DNA from: Psettodes erumei
Taxonomy: Eukaryota; Chordata; Actinopteri; Pleuronectiformes; Psettodidae
Assembly: GCA_016785225.1 (NCBI GenBank)
Contig: JAFBJZ010000354.1
Location: 1,836,001 to 1,900,000 of the forward strand
Reading direction: 5' to 3'
Length of the DNA: 64,000 nt
Shown here: positions 1 to 11,000 of the stretch, one piece after another
How positions within the stretch are numbered: position 1 is the stretch's first letter
Layout: every line of letters starts with the position of its first letter
Notes under the pieces: generated by a model
Database searches by the model: none
What the model saw: only the letters and a program-made list of their open reading frames with translations
What the model was told of the DNA's origin: nothing
Position numbers and translations under genes: made by a program

Positions 1-416
1 TTATCAAATCCAACAATGCTGCTGCTTGGCTAGGTGGCTACACCAGCATCTGTATATTGTCCACTGATTTATCTTTAAAACTGCTCATATACATGGATGT
101 CACTTTGTAGAATAGTAGCAGTAGCATTTCCCTTGCAAGTAAGAGCTACAAAACTGCCTATGGATTGATTTATTGTATCACTTTGATCATAGCCTACATT
201 CTGCAGTTTTCCACTGGACAGTCTACTAACCATGATCAGAGTAGCAGATGATGTTGTGGTTGGTCTCCTTTAAATCTCAATCTAAATCTAAATGTAAAAA
301 GAAAGGTGTGTGTCCTCCTGCAAAACACCTTTCAAACACCTGTCCTCTCCTCCCTCTCCGCACCTTTTGAACTCTTGTATAACTCAGTGAATGAGTAAAT
401 CTGTTTCCTGTTCCAG
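1..416 (+). other. taf12: taf12 intron (partial)
   Basis: This is the sequence before the first visible taf12 exon. It ends in a good acceptor (pyrimidine-rich tract, then AG at 415-416). I see no coding exon matching the TAF12 N-terminus here, so it is most likely intronic. Confidence 0.7.
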
Positions 417-1049
417 GTCCTAAGTAAGAAGAAGCTGCAGGACCTAGTGAGAGAGATCGACCCAAATGAGCAGCTGGATGAGGATGTTGAGGAGGTCTGT
501 CCTTGGTTTAAATTACAGTATGACGTTAGCACTAGTTCAATTTGTTGTCATAAGCATAGAGTTAAATAAGCAGCAGTGCATTTTTCCTGTGACATTGATA
601 GCTCTTGGTGCCTCCCTAACCTACTGCCACATTCATCAGTTTGAAACTTTATTCTGTGGAAAACTAAGCTGTATGATAAGTGGTGTGAATACCTGAAACC
701 ATGAGGGAATTTCCAACCGGAAATGATTGATGTTTTTCAAAATTCCTTTCTCTTCTCAGATGCTGCTACAAATTGCAGATGACTTTATAGAGAGTGTAGT
801 GACGGCAGCTTGTCAACTGGCACGCCATCGCAAGTCCAACACTTTGGAGGTGAAGGATGTTCAGTTACATCTTGGTAAGTTGGTGGCTTTTTTTGCAAGG
901 GTTGCTTTAGTATGTCTGTTAAGGTCACACAAAAATGTCATTAAATATCAAATGGATATAAAATATCATTAATTTTAGTTATAATAGCATATGTTTCTGT
1001 TCTAATGTGTCATTTACTTTTACTGCTTAAATTTCTTTATCAAACTGTG

Positions 1050-1095
<46 letters not shown>

Positions 1096-1630
1096 GCATT
1101 ATTATTAATCAGTAATTTTTTTAAAGTATAGCCCGTATGACAGTTTTAACCTGTTATAGAAAATTTGATACTTGCAAGTTTGTAACCCTGATAGTGAATT
1201 TCCTTCCTATATTTATGAAGTGTTGGATGGCTTTAAATATTTTTTGCAAAGCCTGAGTAGTTCATACAGTCAGAGTCCTGCTGACATTGTGCATTACTTT
1301 TTTTCAGAACGCCAGTGGAACATGTGGATTCCTGGTTATGGCTCAGATGAGATCCGGCCCTTCAAGAAGGCTTGCACCACAGAGGCTCACAAACAGGTGA
1401 GCAGCAGAAGACTTACTTTCTGTTTGATATGTTAGAATATTCCTGTTAATGGCACACGTGGAGTGTGGACAGGTAGGGAAACATTGCAGATGTTGTTAAG
1501 TAATTTTTCATTCATCAGTAATATTAATGTGCTTTGTATTGGAATGAACATTCATCATGGTGGAACTAACCATTAGCGTTTTTTCTCATTTCAGAGAATG
1601 GCGCTGATCCGCAAGACAACCAAAAAATAG
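417..1630 (+). CDS. taf12: TAF12, TFIID/SAGA histone-fold subunit (3' part only)
   Basis: Four coding exons are visible: 417-494, 760-874, 1308-1396 and 1595-1630 (TAG at 1628-1630), each with AG acceptor and GT donor, joining in frame to 105 residues. Exon 1 here encodes the KKKLQDLVREIDPNEQLDED segment. Exon 2 runs from MLLQIADDFIESVVTAACQL to VKDVQLHL. Exon 3 carries RQWNMWIPGYGSDEIRPFKK and exon 4 ends RMALIRKTTKK. This is the conserved C-terminal histone-fold half of TAF12 (about 161 aa in human). In the family it pairs with TAF4 in TFIID, or with ADA1 in SAGA, as an H2B-like partner. The N-terminal variable part, including the start codon, must lie left of the window, so the gene is partial. 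It is tail to tail with rab42, as in human 1p35.3. Identity is secure; the exon edges are my reading of splice signals. Confidence 0.96.
1051..1095. repeat. (ATT)15 microsatellite in a taf12 intron
   Basis: Fifteen uninterrupted ATT units lie in the intron between the second and third visible taf12 exons. A few more impure units follow after a GC interruption. Confidence 0.97.
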
Positions 1631-1940
1631 CAAAACTGTACACTAATATATTGTACTCACTCTGTGTAATTTGTTTTTGGATTGTTTTTGTTTGTTTTTT
1701 TCCTTTTTCAAGTGGGATCTTTTGGACTAAGGTGAAGAAAGCGAGGGTTTGGGTGGGGGTACATTTCTTTTGACATTAGTGACTCATTGTTATGTCTCCC
1801 TAAATTTTGAGTGTTTTGCCAGCACCATCACACAATGATATAATTGTTGTCTCTAATTCTGTTACATTTTCATTAAGCTAAGCCTGGCAGAACTCTGTTC
1901 ATTGCATTTTTGTCAATAAACAATTAATGGAATACTTCTT
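1631..1940 (+). other. taf12: taf12 3' UTR
   Basis: Sequence downstream of the taf12 stop, T-rich and non-coding, runs to a canonical AATAAA at 1915-1920 that is followed by T/G-rich sequence. Cleavage is expected about 10-30 bases after the signal, giving a short 3' UTR of roughly 300 nt. Confidence 0.75.
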
Positions 1941-3693
1941 TTGGATTGTGACCACTGCTATATCCAGTGTGCCTTTTAATACTCTAGAGCATTTGGATGT
2001 GACTATTACCGTTTCATCTGCCTCTTAAAATTACTTTTGGTGTAATATTTCCTATTATAGATAATCATTAATGTTGAGTATGTAAAGGATATTGGCTCCC
2101 CTGTTTACCCATTCTACTCATGCAATGTTGTTTTTTGATAAGCAAATGATTTATAGTACCAAATTCCTATACTGCAAATAGTGGCCACAAATTGGGTAAT
2201 TTCTATGCCTTCATTGTTGACGTGCTGTATTGTTACTGATTGTAGTAGGTTATATTACAGTAACACATTTATTTCAACCATTGTTGTACATTTTATTTTT
2301 ACTTTTGTCTATATAAGCAAATTACATCAAAATAATCATAGAGGAAATGATCCCCAAATGTTGACTTTTCACAATGTCAGACTAAACAAAAATAATAAAT
2401 GACTGATATTATCAAACAAAGAGAAGTTTTGGAGTATGGCTTGTGTTGCCAAGGTACCTACATACTGCACAAAGGAAAGGGCAAGTTTGTTGGGAAGGTT
2501 TTTAAATAACAAACCTAAAGCTTGACTTGATGCTTTTCATTTAAAAGGGAGTCTATACATTTATGATTGAAAGTCCCAGTACATTAACTCAATCAAGGTT
2601 ATGAAGGGTAAAATAGAAAGAAAACATTTTTTAAAAATTTGCAATATAAGGACACAAACCAATATATGGACACAACCGTAAACAACAAATCAGTGAATCT
2701 GGGTGTCTGAACAAAATTAATTGTCTGCATTTCTGTTGCAGAGACATTGGAGGTTGCTCATCAGCCAGATTAACAGTAATTGCTATGGAAACCTCTCACA
2801 ACATTTCAAAAGAATAATATCCAAAGGCACCCTAGAGTTTTCATTTTAATTAATTTGAGCACCCAGATAATCGCTTACTTCCAGGAGGCTGTGCAATTAT
2901 TGGTGGTAAAAGAAAGCCTTTTCCAGACAAATACTATCAGAGAGATGTACACTGAATGCTGTGGTGACACTCAGCATCACACCTATTAGATTAAAAGAGG
3001 AACATTCCAGCTTCTTGATGCTATCATTACAACCTCTCTTCTTCCTCAACTGTGATAAGGAATGACCTCATCAGTCCATGTTATGGTACTACGATCCGCC
3101 TTGGGACATCTTTTCAGAACTTTAAATATGCAAAAAAAAAAAAGGTATAGGTTTTGCATTAAAAAAAAAGTCCACAGTCACACTCGCAAAAACTTTCTGA
3201 GGCTGTACAGCTCACATTGAATGCTGATGACACTGTGTTAACATTCTGATTATCCAATCCAGTAATCCAATGGTGGTATCCAATAGCAGTGAAGATCGCC
3301 CTCCAAATCACAAATATCCCCCTCCTGATGGTGTAGAAAAACAGTTTGAGGATCATCGAAGTCAGCGGGGAATCCATCTGATAGTTTCTGTGTTTTATAG
3401 GTAATTCTGGACTGACAAGCCAATCAACCATGTTGCCATCCACAGAGCCATGCCACTAGTGTGACTAAAAATATGAATTACTCAAAATGTTCTTCAACTA
3501 TTCAGGAATGTCAAAATATTGTACATACTAACTCACAACATATTTCAACAAATCAGTCTCTCACTAAGTTTTAAGCATTGTATCAACATGACAAAGGTGC
3601 AAACAATGCATTTCATATCAGTGTATTTCCTAATGGTTACACATGAGATGTCACCACAAAACCAAGAATGGGCAACCATCTCCGGTCCACAGT
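1941..3693. other. taf12-rab42 intergenic region, including the rab42 3' UTR
   Basis: This AT-rich interval separates two convergent genes. I see no coding exon. Two adenine-rich runs occur at 3130-3170. The rab42 3' UTR must occupy its right-hand part, but no TTTATT (AATAAA on the minus strand) lies close to the rab42 stop, so the polyadenylation site is not resolved. Short open frames here have no recognisable protein motif. Confidence 0.6.
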
Positions 3694-5282
3694 TTAACCA
3701 CAGCACTTCTTGTTGTTCTCAGTGGCTGTGTCAGGCTGAGCCAGGTTGGCTTTCTGTAATTGCAGCGAGTGTGGAGCAGTGCACTTCACTCCATCCCAGC
3801 CCTCCTGCAGCTCCACCTCACCACTCAAAAGACCCTGATAGACACGTCGCGTGAGAAGTTCAAAGGACTCCCTCACATTCTGGCCCGTCTTGGCAGAGGC
3901 CTCCACGTATGGCATCCCTAACTGTCCGGCCAGTTTCTCTGCCTCTTCTCGACTCACCACCCTCTCTCCGAGAGCGTCTCGGTCACTCTTTTGGCCCACC
4001 AGGATGAACAGCATCTTATGTGGCTGCACTCTCTCGCACACCTCGGCATGCCACTCCTTAATGTGGTCAAAGGAGGCTTGGTTGGTTATGTCAAACACCA
4101 ATAGGCCCCCGACCGAGTTGCGGTAGTAAGAGCGGGTCACTGATCTGAAGAAAAAACAGACACAAAGGCAAAAAATAAAAAAAGATGTGAACACATGAAA
4201 AAAAGAGCAATCAGTACTGGGCAATGCAAAGTCCAGACTTTGCCAGCAACTTATTTCCTGTTCCACAGAACAAATAATCACCTGATTCTCTGCACCGTTT
4301 GTGTTGAGTTCTTTTAGATAAGCCAACTGACAAAGGTTCTATCTCTTTGTGTGAAATTGATAAGCACTGTGTTTTTCATCCTAATCACGACACTGTCAAG
4401 CAGCACGTAGTTCGTCGCGTGAGTCACTGCATGTGTAAACCGAAGAAAAGGCTTAGTACAGGATCCTCCCAGCTGCTAGTTGGGGAAAACTTACTTCTCC
4501 ATTAAAATACTTATTTATGAAAACAAACCAGATTTGCATGATCTTTTAGCTGGCTTATGTGGGATTAGCAGGCCGTGGATACCAGAGAGGAGGTAAACAC
4601 AAACAGGCGCAGTGTGCAATTTGCTGCAGTTCATTCAACTGGGGAACCGCAGCAGTGGATTTAAAGACAGAATGGCACAAGTTACTCCACGTTCTGTCAT
4701 GAAATATGCTTGGCATGAAGAATAAAGTCTGTTCAAAGATCTGCGCCTCCCATTTAAGGCGTAACACATTTCAGTGCATCTCTGTAAACACTGATCTTGT
4801 GAGGGTGACAGTGCGGATGCACAGTCATAGCTGAAAGCAAACCACCAGCACACCAGCTGTATCTTTACAAGTCATCATTAGGAATGTTGTTCTGCTTTTT
4901 GTGGTACTGTTGTATTCAAAGAGGTGCAGGACTGTAACCCAAAATACACTTTCTGATATGTGAAGATGTACATTCTTGTAACAAATGCAGAATTTAGAGC
5001 AAGCTGACTGGCACCAGTGTAGGTGAAAGAAACTTCATCCTCCCCAGGATGAGTTCATCCTCACCTGAACCTCTCCTGTCCAGCTGTGTCCCAGAACTGC
5101 AGCTTGACACGGACCCCCTGCTCCACCTCCAGGAAGTGAACATAAAAGTCTACACCCACTGTCTGGTTGATGGACTCCAGGAACAAGTCTTCAGTGTAGC
5201 GCTTCAGAAGGGAGGACTTGCCCACCGTGGAGTCCCCCAGCATGATGATCCTGAACTGGTACTGCCACAGTGTTAGGTCCAT
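3694..5282 (-). CDS. rab42: Rab42-type small GTPase
   Basis: Two exons: 5065-5282 (ATG at 5280-5282) and 3694-4144 (TAA at 3694-3696), split by a 920 bp intron with a gtgag donor and ttcttcag acceptor. The 222 aa product begins MDLTLWQYQFRIIMLGDSTV. It has the P-loop GDSTVGKS (residues 16-23), a switch I threonine at 41, WDTAGQE (64-70), QKSD (124-127) in the place of the usual NKxD guanine-specificity motif, and SAK at 156-158. The C-terminus is KKCCG, a double cysteine suited to geranylgeranylation. Sequence is of the RAB39/RAB42 clade. Its place tail to tail with taf12 matches human RAB42, so I call rab42; a RAB39-like paralogue is the alternative. Expected role: membrane-bound vesicle traffic GTPase. 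The open frame continues upstream of the ATG, but the chosen methionine matches the family N-terminus. Confidence 0.9.
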
Positions 5283-5900
5283 GGCTGCTGGCAGTGGGAA
5301 AAGAGAGGTGACAGGTGAGACAGACTGAGGGGGTGCAAAGGTGTAGCGAATAAGTTCTGGGGAAAAAACGTGTGAATTTGAAATGAAGTTGTAGGAAAGG
5401 TCAAGAGTGGTTGAAGAGGAATATTGTGCACAGCGTCGATGGCACCGTGAGGGTTTAATTAAGAAAGAGATGAAACCTGTAAGCTCATACACCAGCTCGT
5501 ATCCTATGTTTGATACTCCAAATGTTGAGTAACAACCACAGCAGCCACTCCTTATTAATCTCACAATCAGCAGGGCAGTCTGTGTCCACAGTCATCCCAC
5601 TATAACTGCAGTACAACTCTCAGTCCCATTCTCATGATGGTTCCTCAAATCCTCCACAAAAACAGGCACGTAGAAAGGTCTGTCACAAAAAAAATAGATC
5701 CCAGTGTTCTCATCCGAGCTGCTGATCCGCACTGCTACTGTAAGCATGTGCATGAGCGCACTGTGCAGGGGCGTGGACTTCTAAAGTTTGCTTGTTGATA
5801 CTTGACAAAGGGAGGGGCAAGAGCACAGGGACACGGAAAGGGAGGGCCAGATGTGGGAGAGAAATGGGGAAGGATTATAAGGAAGTGACGGCTGTATTTC
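5283..5900 (-). promoter_or_regulatory. rab42: rab42 5' UTR and probable promoter region
   Basis: This lies immediately upstream of the rab42 start on the minus strand. The frame stays open to about 5564 but is not similar to a Rab N-terminus, so I read it as 5' UTR. Purine-rich sequence at 5805-5885 could be part of the proximal promoter. No clear TATA box was seen and the transcription start is not resolved. Confidence 0.35.
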
Positions 5901-8012
5901 AATAACCAACAAAGTATTCACAGTCCTGCGTTCACCATTTCATAACTGCATGTCATCATTAGCAATCGTAGAATGGGAGGCTGAGTGTTGGCAACTGTTT
6001 AGTTGCAGTTTTAATCGATTTATGATCTTGACCATAGAGTGAGCAACTGAGAAGGGAAGTCCATAACAATATGGCTCTACATCCCCTGGGACACACAAGG
6101 AAAAGCTCAGGATATATAGCTAATTTTCCTACAATAGGTTTGTTGACAGTATGTTTACATTAAATATTTTACTGCTGACTAACTACTACTTAAACTTATG
6201 GATGACATCATGGCTACTTTACTATCAAACATGAGTGATAAGTTATCACAGGCACAATCTGTGTTCCAAATGTGAAGGGGTAACCTTTCAAAATCAATTC
6301 AAGTTCAACAAATAGCAAATTATGAAAATTCAAAAGACACAATTGAACCCGGTTCCCAAATTGATTGACCTTTAGATAGAAAAACCATGACAAGACAACA
6401 ACCAATATTAAGTAAATGTTCTCTGAGGTTGTTTAATCTGAGGACCTGTCTGATTGGTTTGTTCATTCATTGTTGTACTTTGATATGTAATGATTATTAC
6501 AGCTTTCACAACTGTAATAAAACTCCCTGACAGAGAGGCTTTAGACTTTAAGTCTTGTATAAATAGAAAATAAACAAGACAGGCACCTATGGTCTTAAGT
6601 GTTATGTCAGAGTACAGATGCAGAAAACAGTACCAGCAGTGAATAGAAAGGTTTAAAATGGAGGGTGTGGGGATATCGATGCATGACCTTTTAGTTTTGC
6701 TGTCAGTCACAGACAGAAAGCAGAGCTTAATATGATTCACATGATTCACAGCTCAGCTAGAATAAAGGCCAGATTGTCATGAGGAATACAAATGTATTTA
6801 TTCAGAATAAATGCACATATTGCATCACACATGCACCTGAACTACATAAATATAAAAATGTTATATTTTTTATACATTTGGGCCACCAACTGATGAACGG
6901 ATACACTGACAGGAATAACTATCCAGGTCAATCTTATGAGACTCCAAACTAAAATTTAAGCCGGATGCTTTATGCTTACCGTTCACAGTTTGCTGCTACT
7001 GATGCTCTGTGATCAAATTTAGGTTTTACTTTTCAGAGTTCTGACATCAGTTTTTATTTGCCAAGCTCAAGGGTCACTTAAAGTTGGCTGGGGTGTCAGA
7101 TGACCGCATCAGTACATTTCATTTTAGGATGCTGTGGGTCAGATGAGGGTAAAATGTAAAGGAACTGTGATTGTCAACGTCAGCAGCTGAAAGGTCTTCA
7201 ACTAGAAAAGTCATGTAAACTGCGCTGATGTGTGTAGGTTTGAGGAATAAAAACATGTTTGCCTATAACAACTTTCATGCAGAAATTAAAATCCAGTGGC
7301 CTGGTCATACTAATACTTAATACAAGTCACCTCAATAACAACCGGAAAATGCAAATACCCCTCAGCCACAAATCTCATACAGACCCACATGCAATACAGT
7401 GCAAGATTAACTGAAACCAGAATGACATGTATTTAACACACTTTTGTGTAGTCACCCTGAGTGACTGTGATATGTAAGTTGGAAAGAAAAGAAGACATAA
7501 ATACACAAAATAAAATTGTAGGACAGACAGTAACAAAATATTTCTGAGAAGTCAATGTATCAACATGTGTACTTAACCAAAAGAAGTCACATGCAACTGT
7601 GCAAAGCGTCTTATCAGTATTTTCATCCATTGGATTGAACTGATTCGGCTCCTCCAACAAAAACCTGATTGCACAGACCGTGTCTCCCAGTTTAGTCTTC
7701 TATCACTGTTGATACGCTTTATGTACTTTACTGGAAAAATTACTATCCATTTCCTAATATTTTGCCCAAACGCATTGATGAGGCTGAGGTCTTCCCACTG
7801 ATTTCTCAAACCGTTTCCCCCAATTTTCTCGACAAGTTTTCCAAGATGTTCACATAATTTCTTACAATTCCACCGTAAACATTTTTTCTGTTTTTCTATT
7901 TTTTTTGTGCTTATTGCCATTAATTCCAGAGCACCGTCAGTTAAGTCCAGACCAGCTTTTTTTTCTTGGCTTTGCATTAATCAGCGCAAGTGGCACAATC
8001 ACAGCTCTACAA
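5901..8012. other. rab42-ctps1 interval, including the ctps1 3' UTR
   Basis: AT-rich non-coding sequence. The ctps1 3' UTR runs leftward from 8012. Candidate polyadenylation signals on the minus strand (TTTATT on the plus strand) are at 7053-7058 and 6797-6802, implying a 3' UTR of about 0.95 or 1.2 kb. I cannot choose between them. The remaining short open frames carry no recognisable domains. Confidence 0.5.
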
Positions 8013-11000
8013 CTACAAAGAGGGGAACCTCAGCTCCGAGATCTCAGCTTCAGGAGAGCTGCCGCCACTGCGGTCGCTATAAGTGTCCCTGCAATGAAAC
8101 ACAAAAATGAACTGAGTATTCTAGCAGTAATTAAAACATTAGTACCTGATTGTTTTAATGTGATTGCAGGTGCAACGGTGATGTTATAGTGTCACTGTAA
8201 GGTGTAATACTCATGGGTCTTTTGATACAATCACACTGATACAGAAGTGCAGACACTCATCAAAAAACTTGAGTTAATGAAGTAAATTATGTATGAATAA
8301 GGTGCACAGCATCTTTCTAACCACTGTTTTAAAAGTGAGGAAACAGAGCAAAACTAAATATATATGGATATAAAACACTGAAATAACACACATCTGCTTG
8401 CAAAACTGTGGAAATTAATCTCTGAGAAATTATGACAGACCTAAACCTACGACCTGGATGAGCGTCACAGTTGGGCAGATTCATTTGAATTTTCCACCAA
8501 CTAACTTTTGGAGGATAGCCCAGTGGTGCGTCAGAGCTCACCGTGGAGAAAGGCGACAACCCTTGGCCAGGTAGCTCTGGAGTTTTCCTACAGCAGCCAG
8601 CAAGAGACCAAAGTATGGAGGAGAAGGTTTGATGGGTCTGGAGGTGAACTCTGGATGGTACTGCACTCCAACAAAGTAACAATGGCCTAAAAAAAAAAAA
8701 AGACAGGTGAATAGACATTTGATCTCCACCATGCTTCATACTGTGCCACAGCAAAATATTTACATATCATAACAAAGCGGGATCATTTGAGGCAAATGTG
8801 CTTGAGAGACAGCGTGTTTTATTTATTATTAACAGCTTGATTCCAGTGACAGTTTCTACTCACCCTCCAATTCAATGACCTCCATTCTCTCTCCTTCCTC
8901 ATCCTGACCAACAAAATGAAGACCCTTTGTTTCAAAGTGGTGCCTCAGCTCAGGATTCACCTTAAATGAAAATAGACGATTTGTGATTAGGTTATTTTTT
9001 GAGAAATAACGAGGTTATCTTCCAATACTTCAAGATTAGATCTGGACCCAAAGAACAGAAAGATTAAAAGGGGAGCCTCAAGTCCCTGCAATTTGTATGA
9101 ACTGAATAAGGCATTTGTATGCATTTGTTCTCCCCCAAAATAAAGTTTGTATTCATAATATATTTTTTAAAGATTCGCGTTCCCATAAAAAAAAGTTTCA
9201 AAACCTAATTTCTGCCTCTACCTCAAATCTGTGTCTGTGCCTCTCCTCGACATACTCCAAATCACCGTACAGCTTTCCTGCAAACATGAAAAAGACAATC
9301 GTCAGAAACACAAAAACTGAAAAGTCTAAAGAGTGAACATGCCACCATTTATTTATTTCAGGAGGATACACACGCAGTACACTGTTGTTGGATTTGAAAT
9401 TCGTCCGCCTCTTCCCCAACCTCATAGTCCCACCCATCTGCCCTGGGTTGTGCTCTGGCATGTCAATCACCTGCCAGGATCAAACAGGATGTTAAAAACC
9501 ATTCTGGTGAAGACTGATGTGATGTGATAAGAGCATGATGAAAAAAAAAGATAACATACCACAGGGTGTTTGGATTCGGGATTAAATTCTGTGGAGTTTG
9601 CATCTGAAAAAGATAAAGTTAAACTGATCTAAGCTCAGATCAACTTCCCAGCAGGACTAAGACTAAGGTTCTTTTATCATTAAATTAGAAACCATGGGAA
9701 TTAAATGTTTCTTAGCAGTGTGCCCAGCTGAACTGTGCAATTACTCACCTTCCCATCCGAGAACATTGCGGGCGAACTCGCACACTGCCAGCTGCATGCC
9801 CAAACAAACCCCTGCACAAAACAAGACCAGCAGGATTCTCGCATAATGAGCGCTATTGTAGGGACTCATAAATAAGGAAAGGCTAAACAGGATCCCTACT
9901 GTGCAAACCACTTACATGGCTAACATTACTGTCTTTTTATATTATTATACTGTGCCTACAAAAACTGTTGCTCTCTCTTTGGGATTCATGTTTCATTATT
10001 TTACAGCTTTGAAAGCGATAAATGGAAGCAATTAAAGTCTTTTTTTTTTAAACCAACACAAAAAGACATTTTAATTTCCAAGTGAGAACAAATCTCTCCA
10101 AATGCATCTAAATTACGTACACATTGGAACACAAAGCAACTGATTGCATAAGAGTTCATGTTCAAAAATTCCAAAATTTTCGGTTGGAGTCTATGAACGG
10201 AGAGATTCTGTACAGACTTTATACACCTGTGTAGCTTTGGCAGTGCTCTGGCAGACTGCAGTAGTTTTTTTTTTAAGATTCCCCAATATTTTGCCCTTCA
10301 CAATCCTTCCTTGTACTTGCACTACAGCGAAAGCTGCTGTATGCTGTGATGGACACAGAACTGTGCTGGGTGCTCCAAGGCAGTTTAGTGATTATACTAT
10401 GTATAATATCACTGGCACTTAAAGTTGATCTAAGAGGTTTGTTCTCACTTTTTCTGTCAAAGATTAGCCACATCCACTGTGATAAAGTCTTTTTAGACAA
10501 TAAGAGATGACAGCCCAAAGCAGCAAATACAATTTAAAGACACTTTAGTGACGTTCATTTTATTCTCCACAAACACTGGCAGAGCATTGATGAAGCTGCA
10601 TCACAAGTAAGTTTTGAATCTCTCTTACCCAGGAATGGTTTTTTCTGTTTCCTTGCCCAGCTAATAGCCAGAATCTTGCCTTCTGTCCCTCTCACACCAA
10701 AGCCTCCTGGTACTAACACACCACTGTGGACAGGAAGAAAATAATGATAGTCTCAGTTCATGTCATTAGGGAGTAAAGGTTATTTTTTTGTGAAAACAGT
10801 ACACAATACAGTCACCGAGCCTTTTTTTTTTGGAACGCTTGAGCACCTACTTATTAATTCAATCATCCAATCCTCCAGTCATGTGGCAGCAGTGGAATGC
10901 ATAAAATCACACAGACACAGGTCAGGAGCTACAGAAAGCGTCTCAGAATGCACAACACAACACACCTTTAGGCTGATGGGCTACAGCAGCAGGAGACCAT

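Noticed and set aside
5283..5564. Upstream extension of the rab42 reading frame to 5564
   Set aside because: The extension has no similarity to Rab N-termini, and the internal ATG at 5282 matches the family start. Treated as 5' UTR.
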